Shown here piece after piece: positions 1 to 8,608 of a stretch of 64,000 nucleotides of DNA. The translations under genes and the position numbers were made by a program. The stretch is from Agarophyton chilense (lineage: Eukaryota; Rhodophyta; Florideophyceae; Gracilariales; Gracilariaceae): positions 1,860,001-1,924,000 of the forward strand of contig JARGXX010000092.1 in assembly GCA_030374765.1 (NCBI GenBank), given 5' to 3'. The stretch's first letter is position 1. The number at the start of each line of letters is the position of its first letter. The notes below the pieces were generated by a model. The model was given only the letters and a program-made list of their open reading frames with translations. It was not told where the DNA came from and made no database searches.

Positions 1-130
1 GCCCAGCTACAATCGTCGTTATCGCACGCTAGCGTCATTCTTGCACACCTACGACAGTCACCGTTATTAGTGCCCGTCTCCTTCTCGCCCAGCGAAGAGA
101 AGTTCTTCAAATCATTAAACGCGCGACAAA

Positions 131-718
131 ATGTCTCTCGTTGCATTTGCCGCTCCGTTTACCGCAACTCGCTCGCCTTTCCTCTCGGCGCCTCTCAGCA
201 CCTCGCGTCCGATGACAGGCCGCTCAGTTCGCCTGACCCCACGCGCAGAACTCAGCCTTGAGCCAGGAATCCCATCTGGAGTGGACCCGCAGGAAAACGC
301 TCCGCTTCGATACTACAAATCTCGCCCAATGGAGACCTACGAAAAGCGCAGCTTTGCCACCACGCTCCCGCGAAACTGGGCCGGGGAAGATAATACGATT
401 GGAAGTGGGGATATCGAGATTGATCCACGCACAAAGGTTCAAGTTTTTATGAGTCGTGAAATCCAGGTGCCGCAGGAATCTACGAGTGCATTTTTGGAAT
501 ACTCCATGCAGATGAAGGAGGAGAGGGAGAAGGCTTTGCAGTTGCAAAAGGAGCAATCTGAGAAGGAGCAGACTGGCCGTGCGACGTGTGGTGAGGAAGA
601 GGGGAAGGAGTTAGTCAGCAACTATCGAACTATTCTTGTTGACGGAGTTAAGGCTGTGGAGTACTGGGGCGAACCGAATGGCCCTGTTCCCAGGCTTTTT
701 GGTGGCCCAAGTGCGTAA
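131..718 (+). CDS. Hypothetical protein, possibly plastid-targeted
   Basis: Single-exon ORF of 195 residues starting at an ATG preceded by CAAA. The first 40 or so residues are rich in Ser, Thr, Ala, Arg and Pro with few acids and have Phe residues near the N-terminus, which fits a red-algal plastid transit peptide. The rest is hydrophilic with one charged helix (about residues 120-150, Glu/Lys/Gln rich) and an aromatic C-terminus containing EYWGEPNGPVPRLFGG. No transmembrane segment is visible. I do not recognise the family. The conserved-looking C-terminal tail suggests a small structural or assembly protein, but no function is claimed. The plastid location is an inference from composition only. 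Confidence 0.65.
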   Translation: MSLVAFAAPFTATRSPFLSAPLSTSRPMTGRSVRLTPRAELSLEPGIPSGVDPQENAPLRYYKSRPMETYEKRSFATTLPRNWAGEDNTIGSGDIEIDPRTKVQVFMSREIQVPQESTSAFLEYSMQMKEEREKALQLQKEQSEKEQTGRATCGEEEGKELVSNYRTILVDGVKAVEYWGEPNGPVPRLFGGPSA

Positions 719-2158
719 GCTAAGAAGAGTTTTCCAGGTCTAATAGTCTTCTCTAGTAAATCTTGACTATATTTGTTTCACTACTGGCCAGTTTACCGAG
801 TTTGCAACTGTCCACTGCAACGCACAGGCTCCACCACTTGTCGTCATAGCTGACATGCAGTGGCGTGCAAGGTCGAATCGAACGAAATCTTTCAGCGTAT
901 AGAACAGTGTTGCCCACTCACAAGAGGAGCATGAATAGTTTGCGACAATGGTAGGAACGGAATAGACCAAAGGGAGTAGCCTCTTGCGTAGGCTCCGAAT
1001 GAAACAGGCACCGTTCAATTGTTTCTGATAAGCATCCTGACCCAAGAGAACGATGCACTGCGAATCGTTTCAGATCTCTCTCTATCTCCCTATCACACAC
1101 ACACACTCCAGCTCTTTCTTTCTATGACGGAAAGCTGAGCTTCAGTTCCTCCCTCACGCAGGGGAGTAAGCGTGAGACCCATACAAACCTCAAGTATAGA
1201 GCTCCGATAGAGCTCTTCCTCCGAGAAACCTTTCATTATCAACGAAGGTCGAGAGATTTCCCGACGACGGGCTCTTGACCTACCGTTCGTATGGCAACGC
1301 GAGGGCCTCTAATCGACATATTCCATATGTCCACAAGTGCGATTGGGAAGTTTTAGGTGTCTCCAGCCATCCTGCGCGTTCTTCACATATAGTCATAGGG
1401 GTGTCGTGGAAGGTAGTGTTCCTTAATGACAGCTACTCTTGGGACCAAAGGAGCCGGTGAATGGGGTCTCGACCACAAACAAATGCGTTGGAAAAACTGA
1501 ACTGGCTCTAGTTCCCTTTATAAGGTCCAGAGCTTGCATGGACATCTTACATACTCTGCTCGCAACAGCTAGTAAACGTTTTGGGTGTTACGGATCGAGA
1601 CACGAGCCGTCTGACACTGCAAAAAAAGCCTCATACCATGAGACCCCATTCATCCTTTATATTGAGATGCAATCGCCACATTTATCTAAGTACACTGTTC
1701 TCTTGACTCAGCACGCAAGAAAAGAGCGCGAGTGTATGTAATTAGACGATTCTGAGATTTCTCTGTAAGAAGTTCGGGCAGAAAACTTGAACCTCGAGAC
1801 AACCAGGAATTGATCTCGTCACCATTCATATAAAACACATACACCAAATCTTGGGGCATAACTATTGTGCGCACAATACAAGCTTCAAATCATAATAGAC
1901 ATGGTGTCAACAGATGCTTTGATCCAAACCGTTCTCCGTCAGCGTCGGAATGCTGGCTGCTTTCGTGAGCCCCTACCACACATGTGTGACGGACAAACAT
2001 TGGATGTGTCGCGTGACGATGCGTTGGCAACAAGTGTAGTATCCCAGTTCTGTTTGGTGAGATAATGATTCAGAACGTTCAATCTCAGTTGACGCAAAGC
2101 TGCGAAGCGCCACTAAAGTGACTCAGTGGGTACAGTAAGGCATGGGCGACGCGGAAAA
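719..2158. other. Intergenic region without a supported gene
   Basis: About 1.4 kb between two genes that converge here. It contains a short AC dinucleotide run near 1095-1106 and several small unsupported ORFs. No RNA gene or repeat was recognised. It probably holds the 3' UTRs of both neighbours. Confidence 0.5.
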
Positions 2159-3256
2159 CTACAAGCTCGGAACATCCTTGTCAGAGATGATGGGAGATGT
2201 TATATCGTGTTCGGAAGGGACGCACGAAGCGGTAGTACATCTCTCGCGATGGCCCGCTCGCCAACCATCGCGCTGACATTCTCGAGAACAGTAGTAGACC
2301 TTTTGACAAGAGGCACAAAACTTGGTGACACCAGCGCGTCCACACACGTCGCAGATCTTGTCGGAAACAGCGCGTTCACGTTGGACTTGAGTCACAACGG
2401 CTTCAAGAACAGGCCATTTCGAGGCCATTTCGCGGGTACTGACTCCGGTTCGGTCCGGTATTGTCAAGTCAACGCCTGCGCGAAGCAATGTAGCAAAGGC
2501 GTCAGTGTTGGCGCCTATGATACTCGACACGATGATGGGCTCTCCAAAGCGGGTAGTTGCATTTGGATCAGCTCCGTAGGCGACCAAGACGCGCGCCATT
2601 CGCAGCGTAGTGGGGTTAGAAAGAAAGCTGGAAGCAATACTAAGCGGGGTATAGCCTGCGATGTCACGCGAGTCGACACGGGCGCCCGCGCGACACAGGG
2701 CGTGAACGACGGCAACGTAGTTATTGGTATCACGCTCCGAAATATACGAGCGAGATCTAGCGCTGAAACAGGCGTAATGCAACGGGGGGAGCCTCAAGTT
2801 AGAGAGCCGACGCTCAAGCAAATGTGTAAGGGCATTCGAATGGCCGCGATGCAGTTTTTCGCGCGCGGCGCGGATGAGGGCGTGGACGGACTTGACGTCA
2901 GCATCCCAGGCGGCGCGGTGGAGATTACGCGAAGCAGATTTGGTGAGGACGATGTCGCGGGCATCAAGACCGGTTGCCCAGGCCTTTCTCAAGGGATGGA
3001 AGGTGAGACTGGCGAGGGCGGACTGGTCGCCATCGCCAAAGGGGTCGGATTGTGCGGCATCCAAGGCGTGCTGCACGGCTTGCCAGGCAGTGGGGGACAG
3101 CGGGGAGCACACGCTGTCGCACATGGCCTCGATTGAGCTGCGCAGCTGCTCATCTTCGACGAGCGGGACATCGGATGCGGTGGCGGTGGCGGCGGTGGCG
3201 GTGGCGGCGGTGGCGGCGGTGGAAGGGGACTGCGCGTTCCGCCTGACACGGCGCAT
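2159..3256 (-). CDS. Ankyrin-repeat protein with C-terminal MYND zinc finger
   Basis: A 365-residue protein using the ATG at 3254-3256. The reading frame extends upstream, but only as a Pro-rich stretch. After a low-complexity Ala/Thr tract (a GGT/GGC hexamer array in the DNA) there is a helical region. Ankyrin repeats follow (ALTHLLERRLSNLRLPPLHYAC; DIAGYTPLSIAS; ARVLVAYGADPNATTRFGEP; FATLLRAGVDLTIPDRTG). The C-terminus is a MYND finger with the Cys/His ligands in CDVCGRAGVTKFCASC, YYCSREC and HRERC. Ankyrin-MYND proteins usually act as protein-interaction scaffolds, often in chromatin or signalling, but the partner here is unknown. A TATA box lies about 230 bp upstream. Confidence 0.85.
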   Translation of the reverse strand: MRRVRRNAQSPSTAATAATATAATATASDVPLVEDEQLRSSIEAMCDSVCSPLSPTAWQAVQHALDAAQSDPFGDGDQSALASLTFHPLRKAWATGLDARDIVLTKSASRNLHRAAWDADVKSVHALIRAAREKLHRGHSNALTHLLERRLSNLRLPPLHYACFSARSRSYISERDTNNYVAVVHALCRAGARVDSRDIAGYTPLSIASSFLSNPTTLRMARVLVAYGADPNATTRFGEPIIVSSIIGANTDAFATLLRAGVDLTIPDRTGVSTREMASKWPVLEAVVTQVQRERAVSDKICDVCGRAGVTKFCASCQKVYYCSRECQRDGWRAGHRERCTTASCVPSEHDITSPIISDKDVPSL

Positions 3257-3484
3257 CTCGACGGCGGGGGGAGGACGCCGGTTGGGGCGGGGGACGGACG
3301 AGGAGGAGGGGAAGGGATGAGGATGGGGGGCCGGGCGGGGGTGGGGACGGTTGATTTTCGGTGAAAGGGAGGAAGGAGTGGATGTACAGATATAGCAGCA
3401 CAAGGAGGCGTGGCGGAAGAAGTAGGGGGGGGGGGAGTTGGAGATAAGGACATGCTATCGGGGTGTTGCACAGGCCGCGGCACG

Positions 3485-3491
3485 TTTTATA
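3485..3491 (-). promoter_or_regulatory. TATA box for the ankyrin-MYND gene
   Basis: The minus strand reads GTATAAAACGTG, a full TATAAAA element about 230 nt upstream of the ATG at 3256. A weaker TATATC lies nearer the gene at about 3389-3395. Position and orientation support a promoter; the start site is not known. Confidence 0.5.
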
Positions 3492-3720
3492 CAGATAACG
3501 GCTTTACAGACGTGCAGAATGCAGCGGTGTGCGCCACGCAGCAGTGCTAGCCTGACAGACTGTCTCTGAGAAGGCGGACGCAGGCACACCGGTCGCAAGA
3601 CGCGTGCACGCGCCTCTTGAAAATGTGTCATACGGGGGGGGGGCTTAGAGGAGGGGCTGGGAGAAAGCGGCAAACTCAGCGGCGGCTGCATCGGCAGCGG
3701 CATTGGCGAGGGCGACGGGG

Positions 3721-3763
3721 GGCGGAGGGAGGCAGAGGGAGGCAGAGGGAGGCAGAGGGAGGC
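3721..3763. repeat. 10-bp tandem repeat (GGCAGAGGGA)n
   Basis: Four adjacent copies of a 10-bp unit (the first with one change) in the GC-rich spacer between the ankyrin-MYND and APS kinase genes. It is a simple purine-rich minisatellite. Confidence 0.85.
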
Positions 3764-4502
3764 GCCTGTCGAGGGCGATGAAGCGCGGCTGGCGCGCGGC
3801 ACGCGACTCGCAGACCGCAGGAGCGACGTGCGCCACAACTGCCGCCGTCGCCGTGACTGTTTGATTGGCGGGTGCACGCTCATAGCACGCTCATAGCATG
3901 CTCATGGCACGCTCAAAGTACGCTCCTCTAGAGCACCCTCGTAGCCGCGAGCAAGACGCGCGACGTTTACCGGTTTGCGCCGCGCGTCAAACTCCACGCA
4001 CACGCGCGCGCCACGCGTGCCATGCACGTACACGTTGCTGTGCAGTAGCAGCTGCAACCGGCATCTGGCTTAGGGCACGTGCTCAACGCGTGCGCGTAGT
4101 CGTACGTGGTCATGTGTCCAGCGCTTACACGCGGTTGCACGTGGCCAACTGGCTGGCGCGAGCGCGTGGCCAGCTGGTGCGCGTGGCCAGCTGGTGCGCG
4201 TGTAGAGACGCTCTGCTGGGTGAGGTTCACGCTGCTGTCGCGTCGCTGTTGCTGTCGCCGTCGTTGTCGCTCGACCGCCGCGCCTACAAGAGCATGCCCG
4301 CGCGCCTCGGGACGACGCCTCGTCAGCTGCCACTTTTGCTCTCGCACACACACCCATCGTGCCGTTACTTTTCGACAAGACAAAAAAGACAAGACAAGAC
4401 AAGACAAGAGACGTCGCCCCTTCTGCCTACCACATTTTTACACTACTAGCTAGCTAGCGTAGACATTTCACGACGTAGTACTACTAGTCCCTCCAAAGGT
4501 GC
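3764..4502. other. GC-rich intergenic spacer
   Basis: No supported gene. It contains short direct repeats around 4150-4200 (a TGGCCAGCTGGTGCGCG motif repeated) and a (AAGAC)n pentanucleotide run at about 4386-4410. It lies downstream of the APS kinase and upstream of the ankyrin-MYND gene. Confidence 0.5.
4386..4410. repeat. Pentanucleotide microsatellite (AAGAC)n
   Basis: About five tandem copies of AAGAC/ACAAG, just beyond the 3' end of the APS kinase gene. Confidence 0.8.
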
Positions 4503-5228
4503 TCACACTGACCCGTTGGCTGTGCCGTTCACAGCTCCATTCACAGCGCCGCCATTCACAGCGCCATTCACAGCACCGTTTACGGCGCCGTTGGCCTCCT
4601 TCTTCATGGCGTCCTCGCGTTCCGACACAATGCCTTTCTCCACCAGATAGTCCAAGATGGCCTTCGCGCACTCGTTCACGCTCAGCTTGTCCGTGTTGAT
4701 CCGCACCTCGGGGTCCACGGGCGCCTCATAGGGGTCACTGATACCGGTAAAGTTCTTGATCTCTCCCTTTCTGGCCTTCTTGTACAGCCCCTTGGGATCA
4801 CGTTGCTCGGCCACCTCCAGCGGCACGTCCACGTGCACCTCCACGAAGGGAATTTCAGACTTTTCGTGAATCTGTCGCGCCACCTGTCGATCCGCAATGT
4901 ACGGTGAGATGAATGCAGACGTGCTGATCACGCCGACGTCTGCCATCAGTTTGGCTACCTCGGAGATTCTTCGGATGTTCTCTTTACGGTCCTCGGCGCT
5001 GAAGCCCAGGTTGCTGTTGAGACCGAACCTGATGTTGTCTCCGTCCATACGGTACACTAGATAACCTTTCCTGAACATCATCTGCTCCAGCGCTACAGAT
5101 ACCGTGGACTTGCCTGACCCGGACAGACCAGTCAGCCATACCGTCGCGCCGCGTTGATTCAGCATCGAGTACCGATGCTCCTTGGTGATAGCACCATCAT
5201 GCCACACGATGTTAGTAGCGGTCGGCAT
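4503..5228 (-). CDS. Adenylyl-sulfate (APS) kinase
   Basis: This 241-residue enzyme phosphorylates APS with ATP to give PAPS, the sulfate donor for sulfotransferases. That fits an organism making sulfated polysaccharides. The P-loop GLSGSGKS is at residues 34-41 and the APS-binding DGDNIR at 62-67. The RKENIRRISEVAKLM helix, an ISPY segment near 108 and the GLYKKARKGEIKNFTG lid motif (147-162) all match the family. The ATG at 5226-5228 is the first in frame. The frame stays open further upstream, but it runs through the TATA box, so a longer transit-peptide form from this promoter is unlikely. This suggests a cytosolic enzyme. Odd feature: a C-terminal tail of NGAV repeats (212-241), encoded by a 12-bp tandem array. 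Confidence 0.95.
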   Translation of the reverse strand: MPTATNIVWHDGAITKEHRYSMLNQRGATVWLTGLSGSGKSTVSVALEQMMFRKGYLVYRMDGDNIRFGLNSNLGFSAEDRKENIRRISEVAKLMADVGVISTSAFISPYIADRQVARQIHEKSEIPFVEVHVDVPLEVAEQRDPKGLYKKARKGEIKNFTGISDPYEAPVDPEVRINTDKLSVNECAKAILDYLVEKGIVSEREDAMKKEANGAVNGAVNGAVNGGAVNGAVNGTANGSV

Positions 5229-5387
5229 AGAGGAAAACAAGCTGTGAAGGGAAGAGATGCCGCGTGGAAGAGCAGACAGTTGGTGCAGTTGAGTGAAGAG
5301 AAGGGTGGGGGAGGGGGGGGTTGGGGGTGAAGCGGAGAGAGCGTGGGGAGGGGAGAAGAGCGTAGACAGAGCACGCTCCCCGTGAGC

Positions 5388-5396
5388 TTTTATATA
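5388..5396 (-). promoter_or_regulatory. TATA box of the APS kinase gene
   Basis: The minus strand reads CGCTATATAAAAGCTC, a strong TATATAAAA element 160 bp upstream of the ATG at 5228. The position implies a 5' UTR of roughly 130 nt. Confidence 0.65.
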
Positions 5397-5694
5397 GCGG
5401 TTGCCGACGAGCGCGGTGTAAGGGCGCGGGAGGGAGGGGGGGAGGGGGGCGTGTGGTCGCACACACCGCCTCGCGCGTTGCGCAGGTTCGCGCGTGCAGT
5501 GTAAGGCGGCGACGAGGCAGAGCTCGCCGCGCAGCCGTGCGCTTTGTGCGGGAATTATTCTTCAATGCAGCCACAGCGTGTGCTACGTGTGCCGCTGACG
5601 TGGCTTCCACATCCGCCACCCCCGCGTGTCGTGGCTACCAAGTCGCAGTGCAGCCAGCGCTGCTGATGCATTCTCTCCCTCCTGCTGAATGATT
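5397..5694. other. Spacer between APS kinase promoter and PMT 3' end
   Basis: A short GC-rich gap of about 300 bp between two genes on the minus strand. It probably carries the upstream control region of the APS kinase gene and the 3' end of the PMT transcript. No gene is supported. Confidence 0.45.
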
Positions 5695-7380
5695 TCAATT
5701 CCATCGTTTCATCCAGCGAAGCGCGTCTAACTGCTCGCGGCTCCGAGCTAACCCGTACGTCCACGCGCGGAAATAGAAGAACGATCCCGCCAACGCGCAA
5801 ATAATCAGCGTGCATGCCGCAGTGCGCGCTCGCGCGGGCAGCTGCTGCACGCTCAGCGCCGTCAGAACGCACGACATTTGCAGAGCTGGCAACACATGGT
5901 AAACAAACGTGCACCGTTTCACCCCGACGTACGGCACGAGATTCATCACCCATCCCACCAGAAACACTCCCATTTGCAAGCTGCTTTGACGAAGCTTGTC
6001 TGCTTTGACAGCGCTTTGCTCGTCACCCGCTTTTCTCAGTCTTGATATCCTCCACGGCGACAACACTATCATCAGTACGCTGCTTATCACCCCGCCAAGC
6101 GTTACCACGCACAAAACAGGGTTCATCAGCAAGTAGATCTGCTCTTTCAATCCTTCACCCGTCGTTTCATCAATGTAAAGAATTCCACGTGCATTGTAAA
6201 GCCATTCGTACCATTTTGACTCCCAAGGGTGCCTTGCAGTGATATCTCGGTTTGCACGAAACATTTCCCAGTTCAAATACCGAAACTTCGCCAGGAAACT
6301 CGGCGCTTTCTGCGTTGCGTCGAAGAACTCGCTTCCATTCAACGTTCTTCTGAAATCCATCGCCATGAACGCGTCACCCGGCCCACTGTTCGGTAAAAGG
6401 TAGAAATGAATCCAAAACGAAGCCATGTAGATTGAAATAGCTATCACTGCTGCCAAAATCATTTCTAACACGTCCAACGGCGCTTTCGGAAATACTATGC
6501 CGGTGAGCGAAACGATGGCAATTATGCCTGGTGCCACAATCGCCGTCCATTTCGTCGCCACTGCAAATGCCCCGAAAACCGCCGTTAATACCACAAATAG
6601 ATACCGTCTCGGCGTGCTCTTTGGCGTTTTCCACATCAACACAGCAAACAACAACGACAGTTGTACGTAAAGAATGAGCTGTGCGTCAGTGAGAATCAGG
6701 CGAGATTCCACGCACAGCAGCATGTCAAACAGCGCCATTGCTCCAGTCATTACTGCCACAGCCGTGGACAGCGAGAGCGCTCTTGAAGTCAAGTACAGCA
6801 CGCTTGGAATTAACGATCCAAGCGCGGCAGAGAAGGCTCGCTGTGGATAGTAGCTTATTTGGCCATAAGGCTTTCCTAGCTGGTCGAATTTGAAGGGTAT
6901 CGGATCATAGGACGTCAACTTTGCTATTGCCGTCAACGTAAGCTTCGCAAACGGAGGATGGATGTCAAATAGATATTCCCCCCGCATGTAATTGTGTATA
7001 AACGCAGCAAAATGGAACTCATCGAAAACTAGAGCCGTTCACAACAGTCAGCCAACAAAACAATAAAATGGAAGGCCCTTCATGAAAAGAGACGCACATT
7101 ACGTACCTATCTTCGCAGGATGTTCGAGTTTGTGAAAACGAGTGCATAACGTTATGAAAAACAAAACAATCGCTATGATAACATCGGTGACAAGCCGTCT
7201 TCTATCGGGCTGACTGAGTGGTGCATCACGTTTGAATGCACGTATTCCAATGACGTCTAGCACGGTGGAGGTGAAGGACGATCGCTTTGAGGAGACGAGT
7301 GGACGCGGTTTGGGTGTAGACACTGAGTGGGACTTGGCAGCAGACCTTCTCTTGCGACGACGCATTTTCGAAGAACTCAA
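5695..7380 (-). CDS. Dolichyl-phosphate-mannose protein mannosyltransferase (PMT family), two exons, MIR-less
   Basis: Exon 1 is 7107-7380 and exon 2 is 5695-7028. They join through a 78-nt intron (donor GTACGT, acceptor TCTAG) into 535 residues. PMTs transfer mannose from dolichol-phosphate mannose to Ser/Thr in the ER lumen. The junction completes the luminal-loop-1 motif VFDEFHF (catalytic Asp-Glu at 94-95), followed by FDIHPPFAK (about 112-120), the family signature. Multiple hydrophobic segments follow, then SGPGDAFM and an R-L-N-G-S element. C-terminal markers include HPWESKWYEW and YHVLPALQ. Eukaryotic PMTs normally have a MIR domain of about 200 residues in the central luminal loop. 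Here FRRTLNGSEFFDA runs almost directly to FLAKFRYLNWEM, so it is absent. Length (535 rather than 700-900) agrees. Confidence 0.9.
7029..7106 (-). other. 78-nt spliceosomal intron in the PMT gene
   Basis: On the minus strand AAGATAG is followed by GTACGTAATG, and the intron ends GCTCTAG before TTTTCGATGAG. Splicing restores the frame (codon G|TT, Val) and the highly conserved F-D-E-x-H-F motif. Without it the frame ends at TAA just inside the intron. Confidence 0.88.
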
Positions 7381-7558
7381 AAGTGGAAAGAATGAGCAGT
7401 CGTTGAACTCTCTACATGATAGAAATTAGCTATCTTATTAGCGACGCTGTCTTCAGTGCAGTACGCGTCGTTGTGGAAGAAGACTAGTTCTGTTTCCTCA
7501 TCGGCAGTCAATTTACTTCTAATTGATAATTATTTGAAGGCAACTGTAGTTTGCGACG
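7381..7558. other. Short spacer 5' of the PMT gene
   Basis: About 180 bp between the PMT start and the stop of the secreted-protein gene, both on the minus strand. No clear TATA element was seen. Confidence 0.4.
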
Positions 7559-8608
7559 TTAAAGATATGGGAGAAGACCAGCGCTCATGGCCTGCGTGTA
7601 ATGCTCGCGGTCATCTCCTTCGGAACGCCTGCGTATCACTGCGCGACGTCTCACAGCGAGTTCCGCTCGTTCCTTCTCCGCGACGCCGTTCAAGCCTCTC
7701 AAAATCCTTTTCCGACTGCCGTAAGCCGGGCTACCCAAGGGTACTTCCAATCGGTGATCATGCTCAGAATGCACCTCATCAGGTTCGGTGTCCTCCTCTG
7801 AACCTTGTAGCGACAACTGTCTTTTCTCCAGGTCCTTCCTGCGATTCATCGTCTGTGCCTGTGCCAACGCCAAGTTCAGGCCATTGATAGCGCTTGAAGG
7901 CTCCTGTGCTGGCGCAGTATCCGTTTGGTTCAATTCCCTTTCTATTGTTGTGAACATTCGGCGAAACAGGCGCACCAGGTCCCGTAGGTCTGTTTTTGTG
8001 AGCAGTTCCTCCTCTTCAAAGGTGGACGATTTCATGCCTTGATCAACTGCAGATTCGGCTTCTGGTGCAAGAACATGGCCTTCCTCATCAATGCCATAAT
8101 CAGCGGGATGATGAACGTCAAAGCTTTCCTTGAGAGACGAAGTATCCAATCGATTGTTTTCACTCCCCTGGGGCGATGGCGGTTCGATTCTGTCATGCTC
8201 TGTCTCTATAGTGTTATCAACATTGCCGTTCTCCTCTTCATTGACACCAATACCAAACAGCTTAGTAAGGGAACTCAGCCAGCCTGGGGCGCTAGCCTGC
8301 TGCTCTTGTGACGTCTCGTCCTTCTTTCGAGACTGTCTTGCAGCACGTTTCAAATCACGAGCGCTCATTTCTCGACGCTCATGAGAGGTTTTGTATCGAT
8401 TATTGCCGCTTTGACGTGCATATGATATGTCTCGTGTGTCAGCATCTTCCGGATCATGCGATGACTCGGACGTTGCGTATAGTTTTTTGGTGTGATGGGC
8501 GGTATCGAGGTGACGATGCTTCGGTTGCTCGTTGACCGGTAGCGCAGCGGTGATGGTTAGCAGAATAGCTAGTAACGAAGTTAAACGGATGGTGTTGTGC
8601 GGCATCAT
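7559..8608 (-). CDS. Secreted or ER-lumenal charged protein of unknown function
   Basis: A 349-residue protein from the ATG at 8606-8608. The frame is open further upstream but that part does not look like a leader. The N-terminus MMPHNTIRLTSLLAILLTI continues to TAALP, a classical signal peptide with likely cleavage near residue 25. The mature part is very hydrophilic: His/Arg/Ser/Glu-rich, with dibasic runs (RRKD, EKR, RRR) and one NQT glycosylation sequon. There is a helical patch (about 225-255: EEELLTKTDLRDLVRLFRRM). No transmembrane helix follows the signal. The composition suggests a secreted or pro-peptide-like protein, but I do not recognise a family. Confidence 0.65.
   Translation of the reverse strand: MMPHNTIRLTSLLAILLTITAALPVNEQPKHRHLDTAHHTKKLYATSESSHDPEDADTRDISYARQSGNNRYKTSHERREMSARDLKRAARQSRKKDETSQEQQASAPGWLSSLTKLFGIGVNEEENGNVDNTIETEHDRIEPPSPQGSENNRLDTSSLKESFDVHHPADYGIDEEGHVLAPEAESAVDQGMKSSTFEEEELLTKTDLRDLVRLFRRMFTTIERELNQTDTAPAQEPSSAINGLNLALAQAQTMNRRKDLEKRQLSLQGSEEDTEPDEVHSEHDHRLEVPLGSPAYGSRKRILRGLNGVAEKERAELAVRRRAVIRRRSEGDDREHYTQAMSAGLLPYL

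Noticed and set aside
2126-3136. 336-codon plus-strand ORF opposite the ankyrin-MYND gene
   Set aside because: It is the reverse of a gene with clear ankyrin and MYND motifs; its own product has no recognisable domain.
3898-4449. 183-codon ORF in the GC-rich spacer
   Set aside because: Arg/Ala-rich translation of repetitive GC-rich DNA; overlapping frames on both strands are equally open.
5229-5462. In-frame N-terminal extension of APS kinase as a transit peptide
   Set aside because: It has no ATG of its own (starts at GTG) and spans the TATA box.
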